Shown piece by piece: positions 1-6,485 of a stretch of DNA of 6,611 nt; the stretch's first letter is position 1; each line of letters opens with the position of its first letter. The stretch spans positions 1 through 6,611 of the forward strand of contig JAKBCQ010000153.1 of the NCBI GenBank assembly GCA_021807585.1. Reading direction: 5' to 3'. The stretch is from Planctomycetota bacterium (GTDB taxonomy: Bacteria > Planctomycetota > Planctomycetia > Isosphaerales > Isosphaeraceae). The position numbers and the translations under genes were made by a program. A model generated the notes under the pieces. That model saw only the letters and a program-made list of their open reading frames with translations. It ran no database searches and was not told the origin of the DNA.

Positions 1-24
1 CGATCCTTCGTGTTTGAGCGTCGA

Positions 25-1863
25 TCAGCGGATCCATTTCATCCGTTCGACATAGGGACGAAACGGTACGACCATATCGCGCGAAAGGGGAACTTTGGGT
101 CCGAACGGGACGGCGTGGGGCCAGTAGACGAAGAACGCCTTGCCGACGAGCAGGTTTTCGGGAACTTCCCAACTTTCGCGATGTTGGTCGTCCCAACCCT
201 GACCGATACCGTCGGGATCGTAATTGGGATCGAAGCGATCGAGCGTTTGCCATGCGCGGCCGTCGCGGCTTTTGGGGCTATTATCGCCCATCGCCATATA
301 ATGACCCGGCGAGATCGAGTAATCGTGTCCCTTGACGTTGGCGAGCGGGTTGAAGCGAGCGGGGTCGGCGAGAGCGTCGAGCATTTCGATCGCGTCGCCG
401 GGGGCTCGATCCCAGAGTTCGTCGTAATCGGATCGATTGGGGAATTGCGTGTAATACACGTCTCGCGTGATCACAAGATCGGACACTTGAATTTTAGCGG
501 AATGCGCCGCGACGCCGATCGGTTCGAGGTCGAGCTTGGAGGGGGAGACCGCGGTGCGAGCGCCGTCGTTATACGACCAGCCGTCGCCGAACGGGAGCGA
601 GCCGTCGACCCAGAGGGTAAGCCGGCCGTCGACGTTGGCGAAACGAACGTCGTGCGTCCCCTCGCCTTTGAGCGCGGTTTGCGCGACGGTCTCGAACACG
701 TCGGCGCCGCTTATCAGCCGCGCCACGCCCGTGGCAAGGTCGATCTCGCAACGGTGAATCACGCCGCCGCGAACGAGCCGAAACGCGATCGATCCCGACG
801 TCGATTCGACCTTCACACGGCAAGCGAGCGTTAAATCCCCCACCCAGTGCGGCTGATACCAATCGCGATCCTCGCGCCGGCTCGCGTTAAGATTGGTGTT
901 ATAAGCATAAAAATCGGTGATTAAACTGGCTCGCGGCGGCCGAGGCGCGGGCCGCTTGTTTTTGGCGGCCTCCCATTGATCGGGATCGGGGACGAGATTG
1001 TGATATTTGAGTTCGGTCCAGTTCTCCGACGCCGAGCAGGAGAACGCGCCCGGGCGAGGCTCGGTCCACGCTTTTTCGTCGTCGCCGGTCCAGCGTTTCC
1101 ATTCGGGACCCGTAAGATCGCGGGGACGAAACCGATCATCATACACCGGCATCTGCATTGCTAACTGATGAAAAAGCGGCTTGCGCTCAATCTGAAACGG
1201 CTCGTTCGAACCGCGCGGACGCGTGAGGACGTCGCCCGCGTAAATCCGAACGTCCTCGCCGGGGAGGCCGATCAATCGCTTGATGTAATCGACCTCGGGC
1301 TCCTCGGGATAATGAAACACGAAAACATCCCATCGCTTGGGTTTGCTCGCCCCCGGCAAAAACGGTAGTTCGTAGGGGAACTTCATCACCAGAATCCGAT
1401 CCCCCTTGAAGCTCGGCTCGCCGCCGATCTTCGCCTGATACCGACAGTTCACGCACGTGCCGTATTCCACCATCCGCTCCGCCGCGTTGTAAGAAGCGGG
1501 CAGCTCGACCTCGTCGGACGCGTTCACCGCGTAAACGAATCCACACTGAGGACAAGTGATTTCTTTATGACGTCCCATCAGCGTGGGCGCCATCGATCCC
1601 GTGGGGATGACGAACGCCTCGGCGACGAAGCCGCGGATCAGGATCGCCAGCACGATCGCGAAGACGATCTGTTCGAGCAACGTTTCTTCGCGGGGTGGGA
1701 TCGGAGGAGGTGAGGTCGCCGGAGTCGCGGCGGGATCGGCTGTCGTCGCGGGGCGCGGATTCGAGATCGCCGCGGCGGCTTCGGTCGAAGGTTTCGCCGA
1801 GGCTTCGCTCGCGGTTGAACCCAGGGTCGGCGTTTCAGCGGATTTCGAAGGGCTTTGGCTCAT
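25..1863 (-). CDS. lepB: Signal peptidase I with cysteine-knuckle and jelly-roll-like inserts (second paralog, extended)
   Basis: This 612-residue protein is a second signal peptidase I, a diverged tandem copy of the upstream gene. It begins with about 60 residues rich in Ala, Pro, Ser and Thr, predicted cytoplasmic. One membrane helix follows (about 62-84), then VIPTGSMAPTL (85-95) with nucleophile Ser90. A CPQC...CVNC pair (Cys104/107, Cys137/140) precedes box C GDRILVMK (154-161). Box D is YIKRLIGLPGE (193-203) with Lys195. A module of about 300 residues then carries WTELKYHNLVPD (282-293), ITDFYAYN (315-322) and a jelly-roll-like stretch (about 340-470) with HDVRFANVDGRLTLWVDG (404-421) and RDVYYT (467-472). 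Box E is GDNSPKSRDGR (526-536), with Gly535 where Ser is usual. An extra Asp-rich segment (541-566) precedes LLVGKAFFVYWP. An in-frame TGA three codons upstream and no other Met before residue 91 support the ATG. There is no Shine-Dalgarno. Both catalytic residues are present, so activity is expected; substrate range is unknown. Confidence 0.92.
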   Translation of the reverse strand: MSQSPSKSAETPTLGSTASEASAKPSTEAAAAISNPRPATTADPAATPATSPPPIPPREETLLEQIVFAIVLAILIRGFVAEAFVIPTGSMAPTLMGRHKEITCPQCGFVYAVNASDEVELPASYNAAERMVEYGTCVNCRYQAKIGGEPSFKGDRILVMKFPYELPFLPGASKPKRWDVFVFHYPEEPEVDYIKRLIGLPGEDVRIYAGDVLTRPRGSNEPFQIERKPLFHQLAMQMPVYDDRFRPRDLTGPEWKRWTGDDEKAWTEPRPGAFSCSASENWTELKYHNLVPDPDQWEAAKNKRPAPRPPRASLITDFYAYNTNLNASRREDRDWYQPHWVGDLTLACRVKVESTSGSIAFRLVRGGVIHRCEIDLATGVARLISGADVFETVAQTALKGEGTHDVRFANVDGRLTLWVDGSLPFGDGWSYNDGARTAVSPSKLDLEPIGVAAHSAKIQVSDLVITRDVYYTQFPNRSDYDELWDRAPGDAIEMLDALADPARFNPLANVKGHDYSISPGHYMAMGDNSPKSRDGRAWQTLDRFDPNYDPDGIGQGWDDQHRESWEVPENLLVGKAFFVYWPHAVPFGPKVPLSRDMVVPFRPYVERMKWIR

Positions 1864-1934
1864 CGATCGTCAGTGTCCCGTCGTGGAGGAGAAACGCGGT
1901 TACCTCGCGTATGGAATCCGAGCGAGCGACCTAC

Positions 1935-3434
1935 CTAACGAACATAACGGATTTTCGTCGGGTCGGGAATCCAATATGTCGCGCGGCCGAAAACCTTGAG
2001 AGGCGCCGCCTGGCTTGGCAGGTGGACAAGGAACGGCTTGCCGATCAGATCGTCGCCGTGGATCACCGGCGATTTGGGCCAAAAACGCGAATCGTTCGAG
2101 ATCGGACTGTTATCCCCCAGGACGAAATATTCGTCTGCGCCAAGCTTGTAAGGATGATCAATCGCGATCGACCGTTTGGGAGTTTGAAGGAGGTTGGGGG
2201 TGTAATAAAGGTCGCGAAAGAGCTTCACCCCGCGAACGACCACGCGGCCCGTCCCTTCGACTCCAATTGAAAGCGGCGCTCCCGTGCTCACTTTGCCGAA
2301 ACCGGGCTCGGCGTCGTCGACGATCGGATCGAGAATCGGTTTTCCGTCGAGCATCACGGTGAATTCGCGATCGAACGTCGAGACCTCGATCTTGCGCCAT
2401 TTCGGCTTACCTGGTGCGGTCGATTCGATCCCGTTTGAAGCGTGCTTGACGCTCCGCGACCTGCCGTCGGTCGTCGCCTCGATCGAGCCCCTCCGGTCGA
2501 CCGGGATCCGCACGGTCTGCCTGCCGCCGCCGCCGATCAGCCGAATCCAAACCGCGTCGACCCCCGGCTCGACCGCGAAGTCCCCCTCGAACATCAAATC
2601 ATCCACATGATTTTCGGCCGTCAGGTCGCCGCCGTTGTACGCGTAAAAATCGCGAATCGGACCGTACGACGTTCGGTCGGGCGCCCAATGATGGTATTCA
2701 AGCCAATCGACCAATCGCATACGTCGATTCGAAGCCGCGGCCTTGATTTGCGATTCCGATTCGCCGACCGGTTCGCGTGTGAGGATCGCTCCCTCGATCC
2801 CCCAGCCCGACCGTGAAGGTCCGCGAATCGATCCCCGACGCGGCGTCCAGCGGGGAAACTTGTTCGCATCGGCGGGGGGATAATCGTTGTCGTACACCAA
2901 AACGCGCGCGGCGCGACGTTCGGAAATCGTTTTCCGTGCAATTAATCCATTGATATAAATATCACCGGCTACGATTTGGATCGATTCTCCCGGGAGCCCG
3001 ACGACGCGTTTGACGTACGATCGGCTCGGCTCGTGCGGGCTCTGAAATACGACGACCTCCCACCGCCGAGGAGATCGAAATTCGTAAAGATATTTTTGAA
3101 CAAGCAATCGATCGCCGTCGCATTCGATCGTCGCATCGCGATCCCACCGATCTTGTCCGCAATTGGGGCAGACGAGGCGACCCGATCGACCCTCGTCGTC
3201 GACACCGACGACGAAGCGGAATCGACAATTGGCGCAGGTGGCCTCGCGATGAACGCCCAGCAGGGTGGGCGCCATCGAACCCGTCGGCACGATGTAAGCC
3301 TCGACCGCGAAGGTTCGCGCCGCGACGACGCACATCGCGAGCGCCGCCAGAAATTCGACCGTGTGACGCACGACTGCGGCGCCGCTTTCGGGCTGCGTTT
3401 GCGCGACGATTTGCTCGGTCGAATTCGATTTCAT
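1935..3434 (-). CDS. lepB: Signal peptidase I with cysteine-knuckle and jelly-roll-like inserts (first paralog)
   Basis: This 499-residue membrane protease would remove signal peptides from exported proteins at the outer face of the cytoplasmic membrane. One membrane helix (about 25-48) leads into the catalytic box VPTGSMAPTL (49-58) with nucleophile Ser53. Box C is GDRLLVQK (107-114), box D YVKRVVGLPGE (140-150) with general-base Lys142, and box E GDNSPISNDSR (440-450) is fully canonical. Two insertions make it much longer than the usual 180-330 residues. A CANC...CPNC pair (Cys67/70 and Cys89/92) lies between Ser53 and box C and looks like a zinc ribbon. About 280 residues lie between boxes D and E. 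They include WLEYHHWAPD (244-253), DFYAYN (262-267) and a beta-rich stretch (about 278-409) resembling a LamG/DUF1080-type jelly roll, ending in RDLYYT. The ATG is needed to keep the helix: the next Met is inside it. There is no Shine-Dalgarno. Core function is secure; the insert roles are unknown. Confidence 0.93.
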   Translation of the reverse strand: MKSNSTEQIVAQTQPESGAAVVRHTVEFLAALAMCVVAARTFAVEAYIVPTGSMAPTLLGVHREATCANCRFRFVVGVDDEGRSGRLVCPNCGQDRWDRDATIECDGDRLLVQKYLYEFRSPRRWEVVVFQSPHEPSRSYVKRVVGLPGESIQIVAGDIYINGLIARKTISERRAARVLVYDNDYPPADANKFPRWTPRRGSIRGPSRSGWGIEGAILTREPVGESESQIKAAASNRRMRLVDWLEYHHWAPDRTSYGPIRDFYAYNGGDLTAENHVDDLMFEGDFAVEPGVDAVWIRLIGGGGRQTVRIPVDRRGSIEATTDGRSRSVKHASNGIESTAPGKPKWRKIEVSTFDREFTVMLDGKPILDPIVDDAEPGFGKVSTGAPLSIGVEGTGRVVVRGVKLFRDLYYTPNLLQTPKRSIAIDHPYKLGADEYFVLGDNSPISNDSRFWPKSPVIHGDDLIGKPFLVHLPSQAAPLKVFGRATYWIPDPTKIRYVR

Positions 3435-3479
3435 GGGGACACCACGAGAACGAGGGACATCCCGACGCGACCTTCCGCT

Positions 3480-5285
3480 TTATTCTTCGCCCGAATCGAG
3501 GATCGACAAGAAAGCGTCTTGCGAGATCTCGACGTTGCCGACCTGCTTCATCCGCTTTTTGCCTTCTTTCTGCTTCTCTAGCAGTTTTCGCTTGCGGGTG
3601 ATATCGCCGCCGTAGCACTTCGCGGTGACGTTCTTCCGCAACGCCGAGATCGTCTCGCGAGCGATCACGCGACTGCCGATCGCGGCCTGAATCGCGACCT
3701 CGAACTGATGTCGGTCGATCTCTTGCCGCAGTTTCTTCACGAGCTTGCGCCCGCGACGATCGGCCTGCGCCCGATGCACCACCACCGAGAGCGCGTCGAC
3801 CTTCGATCCCGTGACAAGTAGATCAAGTCGGCACAAATCTCCGGAGCGATAACCGAGGAGTTCGTAATCCATTGTCCCGTAGCCGCGAGTCATGCTTTTG
3901 AGCTTATCGTACAGGTCGTAGATCATCTCCGCCAGCGGCAGTTCGTAGCTCAAAATCGCGCGGGTGGGTGCGATGTACTCGGTTTTGAGGTACGTCCCGC
4001 GGCGATCCTCACAAAGCTGCATGATCGCGCCGATCGACTCGGCGGGGAGGATGAAATCGACCTTGGCGATCGGCTCGCGAAATTCCTCGATAAAGCCGGG
4101 ATCGGGAATGCGCGTCGGGTTCGAGATATGAAGCGTCTCTCCTTTGACTGTGACGATCTCGTACGTGACGTTCGGCGCCGTTTGAACGAGCGAAAGGTTG
4201 CTTTCGCGCTCGAGCCGCTGCTGTACGATCTCCATGTGCAACATGCCGAGGAAACCGCACCGAAAGCCGAAGCCGAGCGCGTCGGACGTTTCGGGCTCGT
4301 AGGTGAAACTGCAATCGTTCAGCGATAGCTTTTGCAGCGCCGTGCGTAAATCCTCGAATTGATTGTGCGACGCCGGGAACAGACCGCAAAAAACGACCTG
4401 CGCCGGCTCGGCGTAGCCCGGCAACGGCTCGGTCGAGGGTTTGGCCGCGTCGGTGATCGTATCGCCGATTTTCACATCGGAGAGCCGCTTGATATTGGCG
4501 ACGACATAACCGACCTCTCCCATGCCCAGATCGTCGCACGCGACCTCGCGCGGGCGGAACCGCCCCAGCCCGGTGATCTCGTGTTCAGATCCTTCGGCCA
4601 TAAGGCGAATCTTTTGCCCCACACGAATCGATCCGTCGACAACACGTATGTATGTAACGACTCCTTGATAATCATCAAATTTAGAATCGAAAATGAGTGC
4701 GCGGAGCGGAGCGTCGACTTTTCCCTTGGGGGGAGGGATACGGTCGATCAGGGCGCGGAAAAGTTCGGGTACGCCCTGGCCGGTTTTACCGCTGACGCTC
4801 AGAACCTCGGCGGGGTCGATTCCAAGGGTCGCCTGGATCTCCTCGCGAATCTCTCCGGGTCGAGCGGTTTGAACGTCGATTTTGTTGAGAGCGGGGACGA
4901 TCGCGAGGTCCGATCCGATCGCCAAATATGCGTTCGCGACGGTTTGAGCCTGCACCCCCTGGGTGGCGTCGACGAGCAAGATCGCCCCCTCGCACGCCGC
5001 GAGGCTGCGCGAAACCTCGTAATGAAAATCGACGTGACCCGGCGTATCGATCAAATTCAGTTCGTATGTTTTGCCGTCAAGCGTGTAATGGATCGATACC
5101 GCTCGGGCCTTGATGGTGATGCCGCGCTCGCGTTCGAGATCCATGTCGTCGAGCATCTGCTCGCGGAACTCGCGCTGGGTGATCGCGCCCGATTGCAGCA
5201 AGAGCTGATCGGCGAGGGTGCTCTTGCCGTGATCGATGTGCGCGACGATCGAGAAGTTTCGAATCAATTTGGGGTCGTAGGCCAT
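3480..5285 (-). CDS. lepA: Elongation factor 4 (EF4/LepA), translational GTPase
   Basis: This 601-residue protein is a ribosome-associated GTPase that binds like EF-G and has been implicated in back-translocation, initiation and ribosome assembly. The GTPase domain shows G1 AHIDHGKST (15-23), G2 RGIT (54-57), G3 DTPGH (80-84, with the catalytic His84), G4 NKID (134-137) and G5 SGKTG (165-169; SAKTG is more usual). It is followed by the beta-barrel domain II (about 190-280), domains III and V around FGFRCGFLGMLHMEI (338-352) and GYGTMDYEL (468-476), and the EF4-specific C-terminal domain with YGGDITRKRKLLEKQKEG (558-575) and a conserved tail QVGNVEISQDAF (581-592). Length matches the family. 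No Shine-Dalgarno is visible before the ATG, but the first residues MAYDPKLIRNFSIVAHIDHG fit the usual EF4 start. It is followed 45 bp later by a signal peptidase, the classical lepA-lepB order. Confidence 0.97.
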   Translation of the reverse strand: MAYDPKLIRNFSIVAHIDHGKSTLADQLLLQSGAITQREFREQMLDDMDLERERGITIKARAVSIHYTLDGKTYELNLIDTPGHVDFHYEVSRSLAACEGAILLVDATQGVQAQTVANAYLAIGSDLAIVPALNKIDVQTARPGEIREEIQATLGIDPAEVLSVSGKTGQGVPELFRALIDRIPPPKGKVDAPLRALIFDSKFDDYQGVVTYIRVVDGSIRVGQKIRLMAEGSEHEITGLGRFRPREVACDDLGMGEVGYVVANIKRLSDVKIGDTITDAAKPSTEPLPGYAEPAQVVFCGLFPASHNQFEDLRTALQKLSLNDCSFTYEPETSDALGFGFRCGFLGMLHMEIVQQRLERESNLSLVQTAPNVTYEIVTVKGETLHISNPTRIPDPGFIEEFREPIAKVDFILPAESIGAIMQLCEDRRGTYLKTEYIAPTRAILSYELPLAEMIYDLYDKLKSMTRGYGTMDYELLGYRSGDLCRLDLLVTGSKVDALSVVVHRAQADRRGRKLVKKLRQEIDRHQFEVAIQAAIGSRVIARETISALRKNVTAKCYGGDITRKRKLLEKQKEGKKRMKQVGNVEISQDAFLSILDSGEE

Positions 5286-5401
5286 ATCGGTCGAGGGTCC
5301 GGCGGGAATGTGGAATTGGGTCCAGAATCGTCACGCATCGGTCACAGTTTTATGCGGTTCATGTTGGTGGTAAAGAGCGGATCGTTTCGTCGTCCAAGTT
5401 T

Positions 5402-5424
5402 CGCGTGTTCCAAGGAACATCGCG
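5402..5424. repeat. Inverted repeat in the lepA leader region
   Basis: The perfect core TGTTCC-AA-GGAACA (5406-5419) is flanked on both sides by CGCG, with a single extra T (5420) on the right side only. As DNA it is a near-perfect 23-bp palindrome, a shape typical of a dimeric repressor site. As RNA it would form a tight hairpin. It lies immediately downstream of the candidate -10 hexamer, covering the predicted start. No run of T follows on the minus strand, so it does not look like an intrinsic terminator for glucokinase. Confidence 0.45.
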
Positions 5425-5425
5425 A

Positions 5426-5454
5426 TTTGTATCATGAAGAAATCTCGTTTTGAA
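5426..5454 (-). promoter_or_regulatory. Candidate promoter of the lepA-lepB-lepB unit
   Basis: In the 196-bp gap between glucokinase and lepA, the minus strand shows TTCAAA (5454-5449, four of six), a 17-bp spacer, and TACAAA (5431-5426, four of six) preceded by TG at the extended -10 position. Transcription would begin near 5419, giving a leader of roughly 130 nt. This is the best pair in the gap, but the matches are moderate. A weaker alternative is TTGGAC with TTTACC further downstream. Confidence 0.35.
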
Positions 5455-5481
5455 GCGAAGATCGTTTGCTCGGATCACGGT

Positions 5482-6474
5482 TCAATGGCCTTCGGCGGTC
5501 GCTTTGAGCCGAGCACAACCCGCTGCGCCGATGAATCCCGCGTCGCCGCCGAGCTGAGCGTATTCGATACGGGTTTTCTCCGCCGGAACGGGAAACGCGA
5601 GTTTTTTTATCTCGCCTCGAATCGTGTCGAGGAGTTTAGGACCGGCGGCGATCATCCCGCCACCGAATAATACGATATCGGGATCGATCGTGTGCATCAA
5701 ACTGACCGCGCCCACCGCGAGATAACGCGCCGTATCGCTCATCAAGCGGGATGCCAGCGGGTCGCCCGCCTCGGCGGCGTCGTGTATGGTGCGGCTCGTC
5801 AACTCGTCGTGATTGTGCAATTCAGCCAAAGCCGACTTGGGATTCTCGGCGAGCGCCTCGATCGCACGCTTGACGAGCGCCGTCGCCGATGCGTAAGCCT
5901 CGAGGTGGCCGAAACGACCGCACGAGCACTTCCTGCCTCCTTCCATCTGTATGATGATATGCCCGCACTCGGCGCCATGACTGTGCCGACCTTCGATCAC
6001 CTTACCGTGATCAATGATCCCGCAGCCGATCCCCGTTCCAAGCGTAAACATGACGAGACTGTTCGTTCCGCGTCCCGCTCCCGACCAGTATTCGCCGTAA
6101 GCCGCGGCGTTTGCGTCGTTTTGGAGGATCGTCGGCTTCGAAAGCGCTTCACCAAGACGGAGACGAATCGGGAAATTGACCCATCCGGGCAAATTGGGAG
6201 GATTGAGCAAAAGCCCCTCTTGAATGTCCATCGTGCCAGGGGAACCGAGCCCGACCGCGGTGATTCGAGACCAGTCGAGCCCGCTCGCCTTGACCGCGCG
6301 GTTTCCCGCCTCGACGAGATTGCGCAGTCCAACCTCGGGACCGCGCTCGGCTTCCGTCTCGATGCTGATCCCTTCGAACGCGCGGCCGAGATCATCGACG
6401 ACCCCGCTTTTAATGTTCGTCCCCCCCAGGTCGATCCCCAGGTAAAAAGGCGGCTGACGCTCCTCCGCGCTCAT
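5482..6474 (-). CDS. glk: ROK-family glucokinase
   Basis: This 330-residue cytoplasmic sugar kinase most likely phosphorylates glucose to glucose 6-phosphate with ATP, feeding glycolysis. Visible ROK features, in order: the N-terminal phosphate-binding loop DLGGTNIK (residues 15-22); the catalytic-base motif QNDANAAAYGEY with Asp120; the second phosphate loop LGTGIG (145-150); the signature HGAECGH (166-172) followed by CSCGRFGHLE (183-192), the zinc-binding region; and a C-terminal FGGGM (270-274) and LGGDAGFIGAA (308-318) typical of the second lobe. Length is normal for the family. The family zinc motif is usually CxCGxxGC; here the last Cys is His190, which could still bind metal. The start is supported by GGGAG six bases upstream. 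The stop is followed by 196 bp before lepA, so it is probably a separate unit. Related ROK enzymes act on N-acetylglucosamine, mannose or fructose, so glucose specificity is likely but not proven; absence of an N-terminal helix-turn-helix rules against a ROK repressor. Confidence 0.92.
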   Translation of the reverse strand: MSAEERQPPFYLGIDLGGTNIKSGVVDDLGRAFEGISIETEAERGPEVGLRNLVEAGNRAVKASGLDWSRITAVGLGSPGTMDIQEGLLLNPPNLPGWVNFPIRLRLGEALSKPTILQNDANAAAYGEYWSGAGRGTNSLVMFTLGTGIGCGIIDHGKVIEGRHSHGAECGHIIIQMEGGRKCSCGRFGHLEAYASATALVKRAIEALAENPKSALAELHNHDELTSRTIHDAAEAGDPLASRLMSDTARYLAVGAVSLMHTIDPDIVLFGGGMIAAGPKLLDTIRGEIKKLAFPVPAEKTRIEYAQLGGDAGFIGAAGCARLKATAEGH

Positions 6475-6480
6475 TCCGAT

Positions 6481-6485
6481 CTCCC
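6481..6485 (-). promoter_or_regulatory. Shine-Dalgarno site for the glucokinase start
   Basis: GGGAG on the minus strand ends six bases before the ATG at 6474, which is suitable spacing for ribosome binding. It supports the chosen start. It is the only one of the four genes with a recognisable Shine-Dalgarno sequence at normal distance. Confidence 0.55.

Noticed and set aside
10..834. A 274-codon plus-strand open frame opposite the second signal peptidase
   Set aside because: It is antisense to a gene with clear catalytic motifs, has no recognisable domain, and such frames arise easily from biased third codon positions.
25..1863. The second signal peptidase as a decayed pseudogene
   Set aside because: The frame is intact over 612 codons, and Ser90, Lys195 and the GDN box with Asp534 and Arg536 are present; the single Ser-to-Gly change is not enough to call it inactive.
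2962..3618. A 218-codon minus-strand frame bridging the lepA end and the first lepB start
   Set aside because: It is an Arg-rich shadow in a different frame from both genes; the real genes have complete conserved ends here.
5408..5417. Reading the palindrome as a LexA (SOS) box
   Set aside because: The known Gram-positive box is GAAC-N4-GTTC; this is GTTC-N2-GAAC-like with the half-sites in the opposite order, and the genes are not SOS functions.
5402..5424. Reading the inverted repeat as an intrinsic terminator for glucokinase
   Set aside because: No T-rich tract follows the stem on the minus strand (the next bases are AAACTTGG), and the loop is only two bases in the perfect form.
4359..5453. 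A 364-codon plus-strand open frame opposite lepA that extends into the upstream gap
   Set aside because: It is almost entirely the complement of EF4, one of the best conserved bacterial proteins. The translated sequence is charged and repetitive with no family resemblance.
3480..6474. A functional link between glucokinase and the lepA-lepB genes
   Set aside because: A 196-bp gap with its own promoter candidate separates them, and the roles have no obvious connection. Shared direction alone is weak evidence.
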